A stretch of DNA of 32,295 bases from an uncultured Bacilli bacterium (lineage in GTDB: Bacteria; Bacillota_I; Bacilli_A; RFN20; CAG-826). The translations under genes and the position numbers were made by a program. The first letter of the stretch is position 1, and each line of letters begins with the position of its first letter. The notes under the pieces are model-generated. The model saw only the letters and a program-made list of their open reading frames with translations. It made no database searches and had not been told where the DNA came from. Location: contig CAJOML010000006.1 in assembly GCA_905235705.1 (NCBI GenBank), forward strand, positions 1-32,295, read 5' to 3'. Shown here piece by piece: positions 18,474 to 25,825 of the stretch.

Positions 18474-19118
18474 ATGAAAAAGTATTCCAAGAACCAACTC
18501 GAGCGTTTTCCTATCTATTTAAAGTATCTCAGGGAATTGCGCGATCAAGGGGTCCGTCACACATCCTCTCCTTTGATGGCGGAAAAACTTGGCTATTCGC
18601 AGGAATTAATCCGCAAGGATTTACAAGTCGTCTGCCGCGACTCGGGAACGCCCAAAGTAGGCCGTGGCGTAATGCAGATGATTGATGATATCGAAACCTT
18701 TTTAGGCTACCGTAAACTTATCCCGGCCATCGTTATCGGGGTAGGTCATTTAGGCGGAGCCCTTCTTAACTATAAAGGCTTCTTGGATATGGGCATGCAT
18801 TTAGAGGCCGCTTTTGATAACGACCCGCGTATTGTTGGCACCGAAATCGGTGGCAAAAAGGTCTTTGGCATGTCGATGCTGGGGACTTATATCCGCGAAA
18901 AAGGCATTAAGATCGCCGTCTTCACCGTTCCCGCCGAAAAAGCCCAGCTTCTTGCTGAACAAGTGGTGGAATATGGTGTCACGGCCATTTGGAATTGGAC
19001 GCCGATATCCTTGAAAGTGAAACCTGGAATCGTCGTTGAAAATGTCAATTTGGCCTCATCTTTAGCCAAACTTTGCCACAAGATGGCCGATAGCGATCGA
19101 AGGAGCTTCACACGATGA
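18474..19118 (+). CDS. rex: Redox-sensing transcriptional repressor Rex
   Basis: Rex represses fermentation and respiration genes and is released from DNA by NADH. At 214 residues it has the family length. The N-terminal winged helix (residues ~5-70) contains RFPIYLKYLREL, TSSPLMAEKLGYSQELIRKDL and a GRG turn. The NAD(H)-binding Rossmann domain begins with VIGVGHLGGALLNY, followed by AAFDNDPRIVG, and ends with WNWTPISLKV and VENVNLASSLAKL. The start is the only ATG consistent with the promoter 8 bases upstream. It overlaps the DUF2804 gene by ATGA. Likely targets include fermentation genes, but I found no clear inverted Rex operator in this window. Confidence 0.94.
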   Translation: MKKYSKNQLERFPIYLKYLRELRDQGVRHTSSPLMAEKLGYSQELIRKDLQVVCRDSGTPKVGRGVMQMIDDIETFLGYRKLIPAIVIGVGHLGGALLNYKGFLDMGMHLEAAFDNDPRIVGTEIGGKKVFGMSMLGTYIREKGIKIAVFTVPAEKAQLLAEQVVEYGVTAIWNWTPISLKVKPGIVVENVNLASSLAKLCHKMADSDRRSFTR

Positions 19119-20152
19119 GCGAGCAGCATCAATTAGGGCCAGGCCCTCTATTAAACGCGGCCGGCAATTTGGCCGAAGCCGGTTTTGCCTATTCTCTTGT
19201 CCGTCATTATGACCGTAATCTCATCAAGGCCAAAAAGAGCCGCATCAAAGAATGGGACTACTATTACATCGGTAACGCCGAATATGGGGTAGCCCTTACC
19301 ATTGCCGATAATGGCTACATGTCGATGGCTTCCGTTTCCCTTTTGGATTTCCGTAAGAAAAAAGACATCACCGTTTCTAAAATCGGTCTATTCCCCATGG
19401 GCAAATTGAAGATGCCTTCTTCTTCGATTGCCGGAGACACCATTTACGAAAACAAAAAGAAAGGCATCGAGCTGAAATTCCTCCATCAAGGGAATAAAAG
19501 ACGCATCCTTTGCAACTTCCCGAAGTTCGATAAAGCGGGGCGGACTTTCCGTTGCGATATCTTATTACAGGAAACTAACAAAAAATCGATGGTCATCGCG
19601 ACCCCCTTCGATAAGACCCGTCATTTCTACTACAACCAAAAGATCAATAACCTCGTTTCCTCGGGCTATGCCAAGCTTGGCGATGACTACTATGACCTTA
19701 ATAAAGATACTTTTGGGGTCTTGGATTGGGGACGTGGAGTATGGACATATAAGAACACCTGGTATTGGTCTTCCCTCTCCGGGAAACAAGACGGCCACTA
19801 TATCGGTTTTAACCTCGGCTATGGTTTTGGCAACACCTCTAGAGCCAGCGAAAATATGCTATTTTATGACGATTATGCGGTAAAACTCGATGATGTGAAG
19901 ATGGACATCCCGATGTTTGCCAACGGGAAAGATAACTTCATGGCCCCTTGGCATTTCCGCTCATCCGACGGCACGATTAACTTGACCTTCACGCCCGTAT
20001 ATGACCGTCACGCGGACATGAACCTATTGATATTAAGGTCAAACCAACATCAGGTTTTTGGGACCTTCTCAGGCACCTTCACTTTAGAAGACAAAACGAT
20101 TGAAATCCACGACCTGCCAGGCTTCGCCGAAAAGGTTTTCAATAAATGGTAA
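19115..20152 (+). CDS. DUF2804 domain-containing protein
   Basis: This 345-residue protein resembles the DUF2804 family, beta-rich proteins of unknown function. Recognisable stretches are GPLLNAAGNLAEAGFAYSLV at the N-terminus, IKEWDYYYIGN, GVLDWGRGVWTYKNTWYW centrally, and GHYIGFNLGYGFGNTS. It has no signal peptide or membrane segment. Its ATG overlaps the rex stop by ATGA, so the two are co-translated, though a functional link between them is not evident. A Rho-independent terminator follows directly. The family may bind lipids or carotenoid-like molecules by analogy to other DUF2804 relatives, but this is unproven. Confidence 0.85.
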   Translation: MSEQHQLGPGPLLNAAGNLAEAGFAYSLVRHYDRNLIKAKKSRIKEWDYYYIGNAEYGVALTIADNGYMSMASVSLLDFRKKKDITVSKIGLFPMGKLKMPSSSIAGDTIYENKKKGIELKFLHQGNKRRILCNFPKFDKAGRTFRCDILLQETNKKSMVIATPFDKTRHFYYNQKINNLVSSGYAKLGDDYYDLNKDTFGVLDWGRGVWTYKNTWYWSSLSGKQDGHYIGFNLGYGFGNTSRASENMLFYDDYAVKLDDVKMDIPMFANGKDNFMAPWHFRSSDGTINLTFTPVYDRHADMNLLILRSNQHQVFGTFSGTFTLEDKTIEIHDLPGFAEKVFNKW

Positions 20153-20159
20153 ATCATGG

Positions 20160-20188
20160 AAACTGGAGTTCCTTCTTCAGTTTTCTTT
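20160..20188 (+). terminator. Terminator of rex-DUF2804
   Basis: AAACTGGA pairs with TTCAGTTT (8 bp with one G-U) across an 8-base loop, followed by TCTTTG. It lies 7 bases after the DUF2804 stop. Confidence 0.7.
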
Positions 20189-20189
20189 G

Positions 20190-20220
20190 TTGAAATCAGT
20201 ACCGTTTTTTGCTTTACTAT
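20190..20220 (+). promoter_or_regulatory. Promoter of the sugar symporter gene
   Basis: TTGAAA and TACTAT are separated by 19 bp, placing the start point near 20227, at the edge of the cre site. The spacer is long but both hexamers are reasonable. Confidence 0.5.
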
Positions 20221-20225
20221 AGCCA

Positions 20226-20241
20226 ATGTAAGCGCTTTTAT
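20226..20241 (+). promoter_or_regulatory. cre site (CcpA operator)
   Basis: ATGTAAGCGCTTTTAT fits the Bacillus cre consensus WTGNAANCGNWNNCAW with one mismatch (T for C). It overlaps the predicted transcription start of the symporter gene, a position where CcpA would repress when preferred sugars are present. CcpA itself is not encoded in the window. Confidence 0.75.
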
Positions 20242-20256
20242 GCGTAAGGAGGCTTT

Positions 20257-21981
20257 ATGTCTAGAGTCAATAAGACTTACACCGGCAACAAGGTCCCTCG
20301 CTTGACCAAGTTCTTATATCCGTTTTCTGGTATCTTCAGAGACGCTTGTTACGCTTTGGTCGGTTCCTTCTTGCTCCAATACGCCCTCAACTCGGGCGTC
20401 CTAAGTTCTGGTGCAAGTGATTTCGCTGCTCAATACTCCGTTATCACCGTCGCCATGTTCATCGCCCTTGTTTGGGACGGCATCAACGACCCGATTATGG
20501 GCTTCATCGTCGAAAAGGTTCACTTTAAACTAGGAAAATTCAAACCCTGGATCCTTATCGGTGCTATCGGTAATGCGATCGCCGTTGTTTGTATGTTCCT
20601 TATCCGTCCGACCAATGCGGATGGCTCTGCCAATGGTTGGGCTTTCGTCGGCGTGATGATTGCGTTCTATTTCTTGTGGGACCTCTTCTTCACGATGAAC
20701 GATATCGGCTATTGGGCCATGTTACCGTCATTAACCAATGACGACAAAGAACGTGCGACCATCACTTCGCGCATGACAATCTGCGCTTCTATCGGTGGCT
20801 TCATTATGACTGCCGCCTGTATGTTGCTCCCCACCGCCTTTAGCTCCATCTCCTCCGCGAAGATGTATATGATCCTCGCGATTGTCACCTCTATTTTGTT
20901 CCTTGTTTCGCAGGTGCTTGTCTTCTTCCTTTGCCAAGAAAAAGCCCGCGACGAAGCGCAAGAAGCCTCTTCTCAAGACGCCTCCTTGCTTGACCTATTC
21001 AAGGTCGTTGGCAAAAACGGGCAGGTACGTGTCGCCGTTATTGCCATGTTCCTCTATTACTTGGCCTCTGGCGTTCTCACCGGCGGTATCGGACTTAACT
21101 ATTTCTACCTCTCCTTGGGTTATGGGGCAGGGCGTGGTGGCTTAGTCTCCGCCATCATCTCGGTTATGTATGTTCTTGGCATGGTCGGCTCTCAAGCCCT
21201 TTATCCGGCTATGGCCAAAAAGATGCCGAAAAAGAAAATCCTTCTTATCTCCTTCATCATCCAATTGGCAGGATTTGCCGGATTCTTCCTTTGCTGCGTG
21301 CCGCTATTCTCCTTCGAAGGAGTCATTCGTCCGTTCGCCTATAATGTTGCGACCTCTACCGACTTCTCCACTATGGACTTCGGCTGGGCGTTTGGTGGCA
21401 CGATGGCCCTCTATTACATCTTCCCGCTCATCTTCTTCTTTGGCATGGGCATGATGTATATGGTCATCATGGTTATGCTCCAAGACTCTATCGACTACAA
21501 CGAATATAAATTCGGCGATCGAAAAGAATCCATCATCTCGGCTTGGCGCCCACTTGACGTTAAGTTATCTTCCGCCATGCTCCGTGTCTTCCAAATTATC
21601 ATCTTCGCTTCGGCTGGACTTCTTGATGCCGTTAACGCCATCTCCAATGCCGAACAAGCCCATAACATTTGGGTTGGCACCACCCATGAACCTGGTGAAG
21701 TCGATCCCTTTGATGAAACTATCCAAAGTATCCAATCTGGTATCAATCCCGCTTCCTTGCGTGTTGCCGGCATCTTGATTGTCGTCATCTTGGTTGCCGC
21801 GGTTGTTGCCGCTTGGGCCGTTCTCCACTTCGGTTATAAGATTGACGAGAAGTTCCACGCCCAAATCGTCGACGAACTTAGCAAACGTCATGCTGTCGCT
21901 CCTGAGGGTGCCCTTGCCCCTGAAGTCGGCTTAGGCGTTGGTCAAGAGCCGAGCCAAGTCGAAGAAATCAGCAAAAAGTAA
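20257..21981 (+). CDS. GPH-family (MelB-like) sugar:cation symporter
   Basis: This 574-residue, 12-helix transporter belongs to the glycoside-pentoside-hexuronide family of the MFS. The signature WDGINDPIMGFIVEKVHFK with GKFKPWILIGA near residues 70-100 is the MelB-type Asp-containing helix 2 and loop. DSIDYNEYKFGDRKESIISAW in the second half is the second family signature. A long polar C-terminal tail (~60 residues) follows the last helix. The ribosome site AAGGAGG stands about 5 bases before the ATG. It is preceded by a cre, followed by a terminator, and lies near GH2 and GH36 galactosidases, so galactosides such as melibiose, raffinose or lactose are the likely substrates. It has TM-rich codon bias but otherwise normal composition. 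Confidence 0.9.
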   Translation: MSRVNKTYTGNKVPRLTKFLYPFSGIFRDACYALVGSFLLQYALNSGVLSSGASDFAAQYSVITVAMFIALVWDGINDPIMGFIVEKVHFKLGKFKPWILIGAIGNAIAVVCMFLIRPTNADGSANGWAFVGVMIAFYFLWDLFFTMNDIGYWAMLPSLTNDDKERATITSRMTICASIGGFIMTAACMLLPTAFSSISSAKMYMILAIVTSILFLVSQVLVFFLCQEKARDEAQEASSQDASLLDLFKVVGKNGQVRVAVIAMFLYYLASGVLTGGIGLNYFYLSLGYGAGRGGLVSAIISVMYVLGMVGSQALYPAMAKKMPKKKILLISFIIQLAGFAGFFLCCVPLFSFEGVIRPFAYNVATSTDFSTMDFGWAFGGTMALYYIFPLIFFFGMGMMYMVIMVMLQDSIDYNEYKFGDRKESIISAWRPLDVKLSSAMLRVFQIIIFASAGLLDAVNAISNAEQAHNIWVGTTHEPGEVDPFDETIQSIQSGINPASLRVAGILIVVILVAAVVAAWAVLHFGYKIDEKFHAQIVDELSKRHAVAPEGALAPEVGLGVGQEPSQVEEISKK

Positions 21982-21996
21982 TTAAACATTCGATTT

Positions 21997-22021
21997 AGCG
22001 CCCCTTTGTGGGCGCTTTTTC
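21997..22021 (+). terminator. Terminator between symporter and GT-B-like gene
   Basis: A perfect 7-bp stem, AGCGCCC/GGGCGCT, with a 6-base loop is followed by a T-run. The next gene starts 16 bases later with no visible promoter, so it is probably expressed by read-through at a lower level. Confidence 0.88.
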
Positions 22022-22036
22022 GAAAAAGGAGTCGTT

Positions 22037-23479
22037 ATGGATAAAACATCAACTATTTTTGGCAATCCCGTTTCGCCAAAAACCATCAAGCAAGCGGAAA
22101 AAGGAAAAGCCAAATACATTAAAAAATTCGGTGATGATTCTCACAAGGAATATCATCTTTCCTACATATCCATTCCCTCTTTGGAACATATGGGTGTGAA
22201 AAACCTGGTCCTTGATAAAGAAGGTAAGGCGATGGAAGGCAAACCTTTCATTATCGGGAATATCCGTATGGGCTTTGGCCATTATCGCATTTCGATGGCC
22301 ATCGCTAGCTGCGCCAAATCAATGGGCTACGACCCTTATTGGTTTGATCTAGCTTCTTTCGACGCGACCGGCTCGAAAATGATTCGTTATCAAAACGATT
22401 TATATTCGATGGCTTCGAAGATTTCCCAAAAGTCACGCCTTTTTAACCATTTCTTCTGGGAACCCTTAAATAGCGAAGGCTTCCGTAAACTTTCCTATAA
22501 CGCCAAAGACCAAAAGGCGAGCGAATTGCTTGTCCCATTATTTCATGACCTTCCCAAAGACGTTCCTTATGTCGCGACACACGTTTGGCCTAGCCAAGGC
22601 GCCGTCCACGCTGGGTTAACGCATGTCGTTAACGCAATCCCCGATAACTGGCCGATGGCCCTCCATCTTTCCGAAGGCGCCATCCATACCGTTCAGACAC
22701 CTTTTGCTTACTTAGGCTATAAGATGCTTAATGGCATGGCGAAAACCAGGCTTCAGGGAATGGGGGACGATGATTTATATGAAGTCGGCTGCTATGTCGA
22801 TCATGAAATCGTCGCCAATGTCGAAAAAGATATCGAAGCTAGACTTGCTAGGAGAGAAAAAGATGAGCCTCTCCGTATCCTTCTCACCGTCGGTGGGGCA
22901 GGGGCTGGGGCTAAGCAATTCTGCGCGATGATTAAATTTTTAATCCCCTTTGTCACAAGCAAGAAAGTTGCCCTCTTCATGAATTTCGGCGACCACCTGA
23001 AGATGTTTGAGTATCTCAAGAAACAAATCGAAGGATTTGAGAACATGGTCCGCCCTTATTTCAATGACTATGACAAATTCCTCAAACTCATCGATAAGAT
23101 GGACAAGGAAGTCATCGATGGGATTTATGTTTTTGAGCATGACGATATCTTCCAAGCCGTCTATAGCACCAACTTGTTGATGAGAAAAGTCGACTTAATG
23201 GTCACTAAACCTAGCGAGCTTGTCTTCTATCCCGTCCCCAAGATCTTCCAACGTCATATCGGCGGACATGAAGTCTATGGGGCGATTTATGGACGTGAAG
23301 TGGGGGATGCAACCTTTGAATGCCCCGATGAGAAATCCATCAGCCGTATGCTTCAAACCATGATCGAGGATAAAGCCTTATATGCCCATATGTGCCAGCA
23401 TATCTTGGAACGGAAAAAACAAGGCGCATATGATGGCGGATATAAAGTGGTTGAGTTAGCCGTTAAAGGCAGAAACTAA
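22037..23479 (+). CDS. GT-B-fold-like protein of unknown function, next to sugar symporter
   Basis: This 480-residue soluble protein is not assigned to a named family with certainty. It has features of GT-B glycosyltransferases of the MurG/MGDG-synthase type: a glycine-rich loop IIGNIRMGFGHYRISMAIA (the GxGH position) at ~75-92, a mid-protein strand and loop ILLTVGGAGAGAKQF at ~290, and late acidic and lysine motifs LMVTKPSELVFYPVPK. Conserved-looking HVWPSQGAVHAGL and HLSEGAIHTVQTPF may form an active site. The ribosome site AAGGAG stands 8 bases before the ATG. It could glycosylate lipids or process an imported glycoside, or be an inverting phosphorylase-like enzyme; the sequence does not decide. 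Its stop codon overlaps that of the convergent GH2 gene. Confidence 0.6.
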   Translation: MDKTSTIFGNPVSPKTIKQAEKGKAKYIKKFGDDSHKEYHLSYISIPSLEHMGVKNLVLDKEGKAMEGKPFIIGNIRMGFGHYRISMAIASCAKSMGYDPYWFDLASFDATGSKMIRYQNDLYSMASKISQKSRLFNHFFWEPLNSEGFRKLSYNAKDQKASELLVPLFHDLPKDVPYVATHVWPSQGAVHAGLTHVVNAIPDNWPMALHLSEGAIHTVQTPFAYLGYKMLNGMAKTRLQGMGDDDLYEVGCYVDHEIVANVEKDIEARLARREKDEPLRILLTVGGAGAGAKQFCAMIKFLIPFVTSKKVALFMNFGDHLKMFEYLKKQIEGFENMVRPYFNDYDKFLKLIDKMDKEVIDGIYVFEHDDIFQAVYSTNLLMRKVDLMVTKPSELVFYPVPKIFQRHIGGHEVYGAIYGREVGDATFECPDEKSISRMLQTMIEDKALYAHMCQHILERKKQGAYDGGYKVVELAVKGRN

Positions 23480-25779
23480 GCGACGATAATCTCTAATTCT
23501 TCCTCAAAGCCGTTGCCTTTAATTATCACGGAGGCGCGGCTTTCTTTTTTGACTTCTTTTGAAGCGACATAGATACCGAGATGTCCACCTTCTAGATGAA
23601 GGTATTTCGGGCCAAGGAGACGGATGGGTCCACTTACTTCGACTTCAAAAGCGTCAAAGGCGTGGTGACATAATCTCCCATAATGATCTTTCTTCTGGAT
23701 TTGGAGGAAGGTCGTGTCGAATGTGTCTTTATTCACCAAACGTTTTTGGCTAAGGGAGACTTCATAATGCCCTTCAAGGGAAGAACCCGATTTGATCCGT
23801 CGCACTTCTTGACCGCCTTTTTTGGCGACGAAGGTGAAATCATCCCCTTGCGATCCCCAGTGGTTAATATATTTGCCATAGAGGTTATAAACGTCGGTAA
23901 AGGAATAATGGTATTTAGCCATCAATAGCCCCATCTTAATTTTGAGTCCAAAAGGCAAATGATTAAAACCTTTTTGGGCCGAGAAATTTAAGCCTTTTAT
24001 GATGGTTTTTTGGTCTTTTGCGGAGATTTTTGGTTCATCAAACCTCTTTCCAATCCAATCATCGATGACGACTGGAGGGTGAGGCAAGTGAGGGTAATTC
24101 TTGCGGTCGGGGAGGAAGGTTCCGATTAAATTCTCGCCTTGATAGACATCGACTTCATCGGCGTTAGTGAAGATGATGGCAGGTGGAAATAAAGCGGCAT
24201 TATAGTCACTAGATTGCATCGATGAAGCGAGATATAAAACGGGTACATCATCGGCTTGGGATTGGTAGAAATAAGCGGCTGCTTTCTTACCACGGTCAAG
24301 CGTAGCGACGCCATGACGGCAAATATGGTCAAGGCTGCCGAAACGTTTGTGGGTGTAATAATCGAAAGCGCACCATGACAAAGCTCCTCCAAGTCCTTCT
24401 TGCCCCATCGCATCATCTAAGACTTTGGCGTGGCGAAGGGCGTGTTCGACGCGACGTGAAGTCTCATCGAAGATGGTGGTGGGGAACATATGGCCATTGC
24501 TCTCGGAAACGAGTTTGCCTTTTCCTTTTGCCCCTGGCCAAGAGGAAATATCATCAAGTCCATGGGCGAGGCTTTCATTAGAAAAGTCATTATAGGCATA
24601 GATATCTTCAAGACATTCGGAGTCTTTGAAGTTACGGACGCCTAGACTTGGCCTCGTCGGATCGAGTTCGGCTTTGATGGCTTGGATTCTTGTATATAAT
24701 TCGTGGTCATCTCCGCTTTCATCGATGCGAAGGCCATAAGCGATTAAACTTGGATGGTTCCGTTCTTTGATAATCATCGCGCGGGTTAAATAAGCAAGAT
24801 TATCGCGCCATTGTTTTTCTTCCCCGATATGCTGCCATCCCGGGATTTCATCGAGAACAAGGAGGCCGATTCGGTCGCACTCATCGAGAAAATCCTCGCT
24901 TTGGGGATAATGGGAGGTGCGAACAACGTTGCAACCTAATTCGTATTTGAGGAACCTTGCGTCTTCTTTTTGGGCGGAAGAGGGTAAAGCAGCCACTTGG
25001 TAAGGATAAAGCTGATGACGGTTTAAGCCGCGGAGGAAGACTTTCTTTCCATTAAGGAAGAAGCCTTTTTCATCCCATTTGACGTCACGGAAGCCAAAAT
25101 GGTGGCTATAGGTCTCCCCATCTAGTTCGGTTCTTAGCTCATATAAATGGGGATCTTCTAAAGAATAGGGGTGAACGTCTTCGACCTGGAACGCGTCTTC
25201 TTTGAAACTAGCGATTTCTTTGCCGTTATCGTAAAGATGGTAAGTGGGGGTGGCATCGCCTTTGACTTTGCTTTGGATACGTAAAAAGCCATCGCCGCTA
25301 GCCATGATAAATTGGTCTTCCAAATATGAACCTTCATAGGTGTATAGATAAACGGGGCGATAGATGCCGGCGCCGGAAATATAATCGACTTCCCCGCCAA
25401 AAGGGGGAACAAGGGGATCTTCATGGCTATCGATGGCGACAATGATTTCGTTTTCGCCTTTTTTAACAAAGGTAGAAACATCGACTTTTACCGGAACATA
25501 GCCAGAAAGATAATGGCCGACAAAATGCTGATTAAGATAAAGATCGAATTGGACTTGGATTCCTTCAAATTCGATAAGGGTTGTTTTCGATATTTTTTCA
25601 AGTTTGAAGGTTTTGCGATAAGAGAATTTCCCTTGGTAGGAAGATTCGTCGAAATAAGAGTAGTCGAGCATCACCGCGTTATGGGGGATATCGACTTTCT
25701 CGCTCTTAGGAAATTTGTTTAGATATGCGTTTTCGAAACCGGGCACAAAATCCCAGTCAAAATTTAATGGTATTCTCAT
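23476..25779 (-). CDS. Glycoside hydrolase family 2, probable beta-galactosidase
   Basis: This 767-residue cytoplasmic GH2 enzyme has no signal peptide. An N-terminal jelly-roll sugar-binding domain (residues ~1-160, with SYRKTFKL, GAGIYRPVYL) is followed by an immunoglobulin-like domain. The TIM barrel starts at FFLNGKKVFLRGLNRHQ and contains VVRTSHYPQSEDFLDECDRIGLLVLDE. The acid/base region is NHPSLIAYGLRIDES, an RI(N/D)ES variant of the usual GNE motif, and the nucleophile is likely the Glu in LVSESNGHM. Fucosidase, glucuronidase or mannosidase activity cannot be excluded, but the symporter and GH36 neighbours favour beta-galactosidase. It has no ribosome site; a TAATAT box lies 6 bases before the ATG. 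Confidence 0.85.
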   Translation of the reverse strand: MRIPLNFDWDFVPGFENAYLNKFPKSEKVDIPHNAVMLDYSYFDESSYQGKFSYRKTFKLEKISKTTLIEFEGIQVQFDLYLNQHFVGHYLSGYVPVKVDVSTFVKKGENEIIVAIDSHEDPLVPPFGGEVDYISGAGIYRPVYLYTYEGSYLEDQFIMASGDGFLRIQSKVKGDATPTYHLYDNGKEIASFKEDAFQVEDVHPYSLEDPHLYELRTELDGETYSHHFGFRDVKWDEKGFFLNGKKVFLRGLNRHQLYPYQVAALPSSAQKEDARFLKYELGCNVVRTSHYPQSEDFLDECDRIGLLVLDEIPGWQHIGEEKQWRDNLAYLTRAMIIKERNHPSLIAYGLRIDESGDDHELYTRIQAIKAELDPTRPSLGVRNFKDSECLEDIYAYNDFSNESLAHGLDDISSWPGAKGKGKLVSESNGHMFPTTIFDETSRRVEHALRHAKVLDDAMGQEGLGGALSWCAFDYYTHKRFGSLDHICRHGVATLDRGKKAAAYFYQSQADDVPVLYLASSMQSSDYNAALFPPAIIFTNADEVDVYQGENLIGTFLPDRKNYPHLPHPPVVIDDWIGKRFDEPKISAKDQKTIIKGLNFSAQKGFNHLPFGLKIKMGLLMAKYHYSFTDVYNLYGKYINHWGSQGDDFTFVAKKGGQEVRRIKSGSSLEGHYEVSLSQKRLVNKDTFDTTFLQIQKKDHYGRLCHHAFDAFEVEVSGPIRLLGPKYLHLEGGHLGIYVASKEVKKESRASVIIKGNGFEEELEIIVA

Positions 25780-25825
25780 AAGAGAATATTAACACAAGGC
25801 TACAATAGTTTGTTACAATATTCCC
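25780..25825. promoter_or_regulatory. 46-bp overlapping bidirectional promoter of the GH2 and GH36 genes
   Basis: Toward GH36, TTAACA (25789-25794) and TACAAT (25814-25819) are spaced 19 bp, and the -10 is 6 bases before the ATG. Toward GH2, TAATAT (minus strand, 25791-25786) is 6 bases before its ATG. The -35 of one promoter overlaps the -10 of the other. The region is near-symmetric, with GAATATT (25784-25790) facing AATATTC (25817-25823), a possible operator. Neither gene has a Shine-Dalgarno sequence. Confidence 0.6.
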
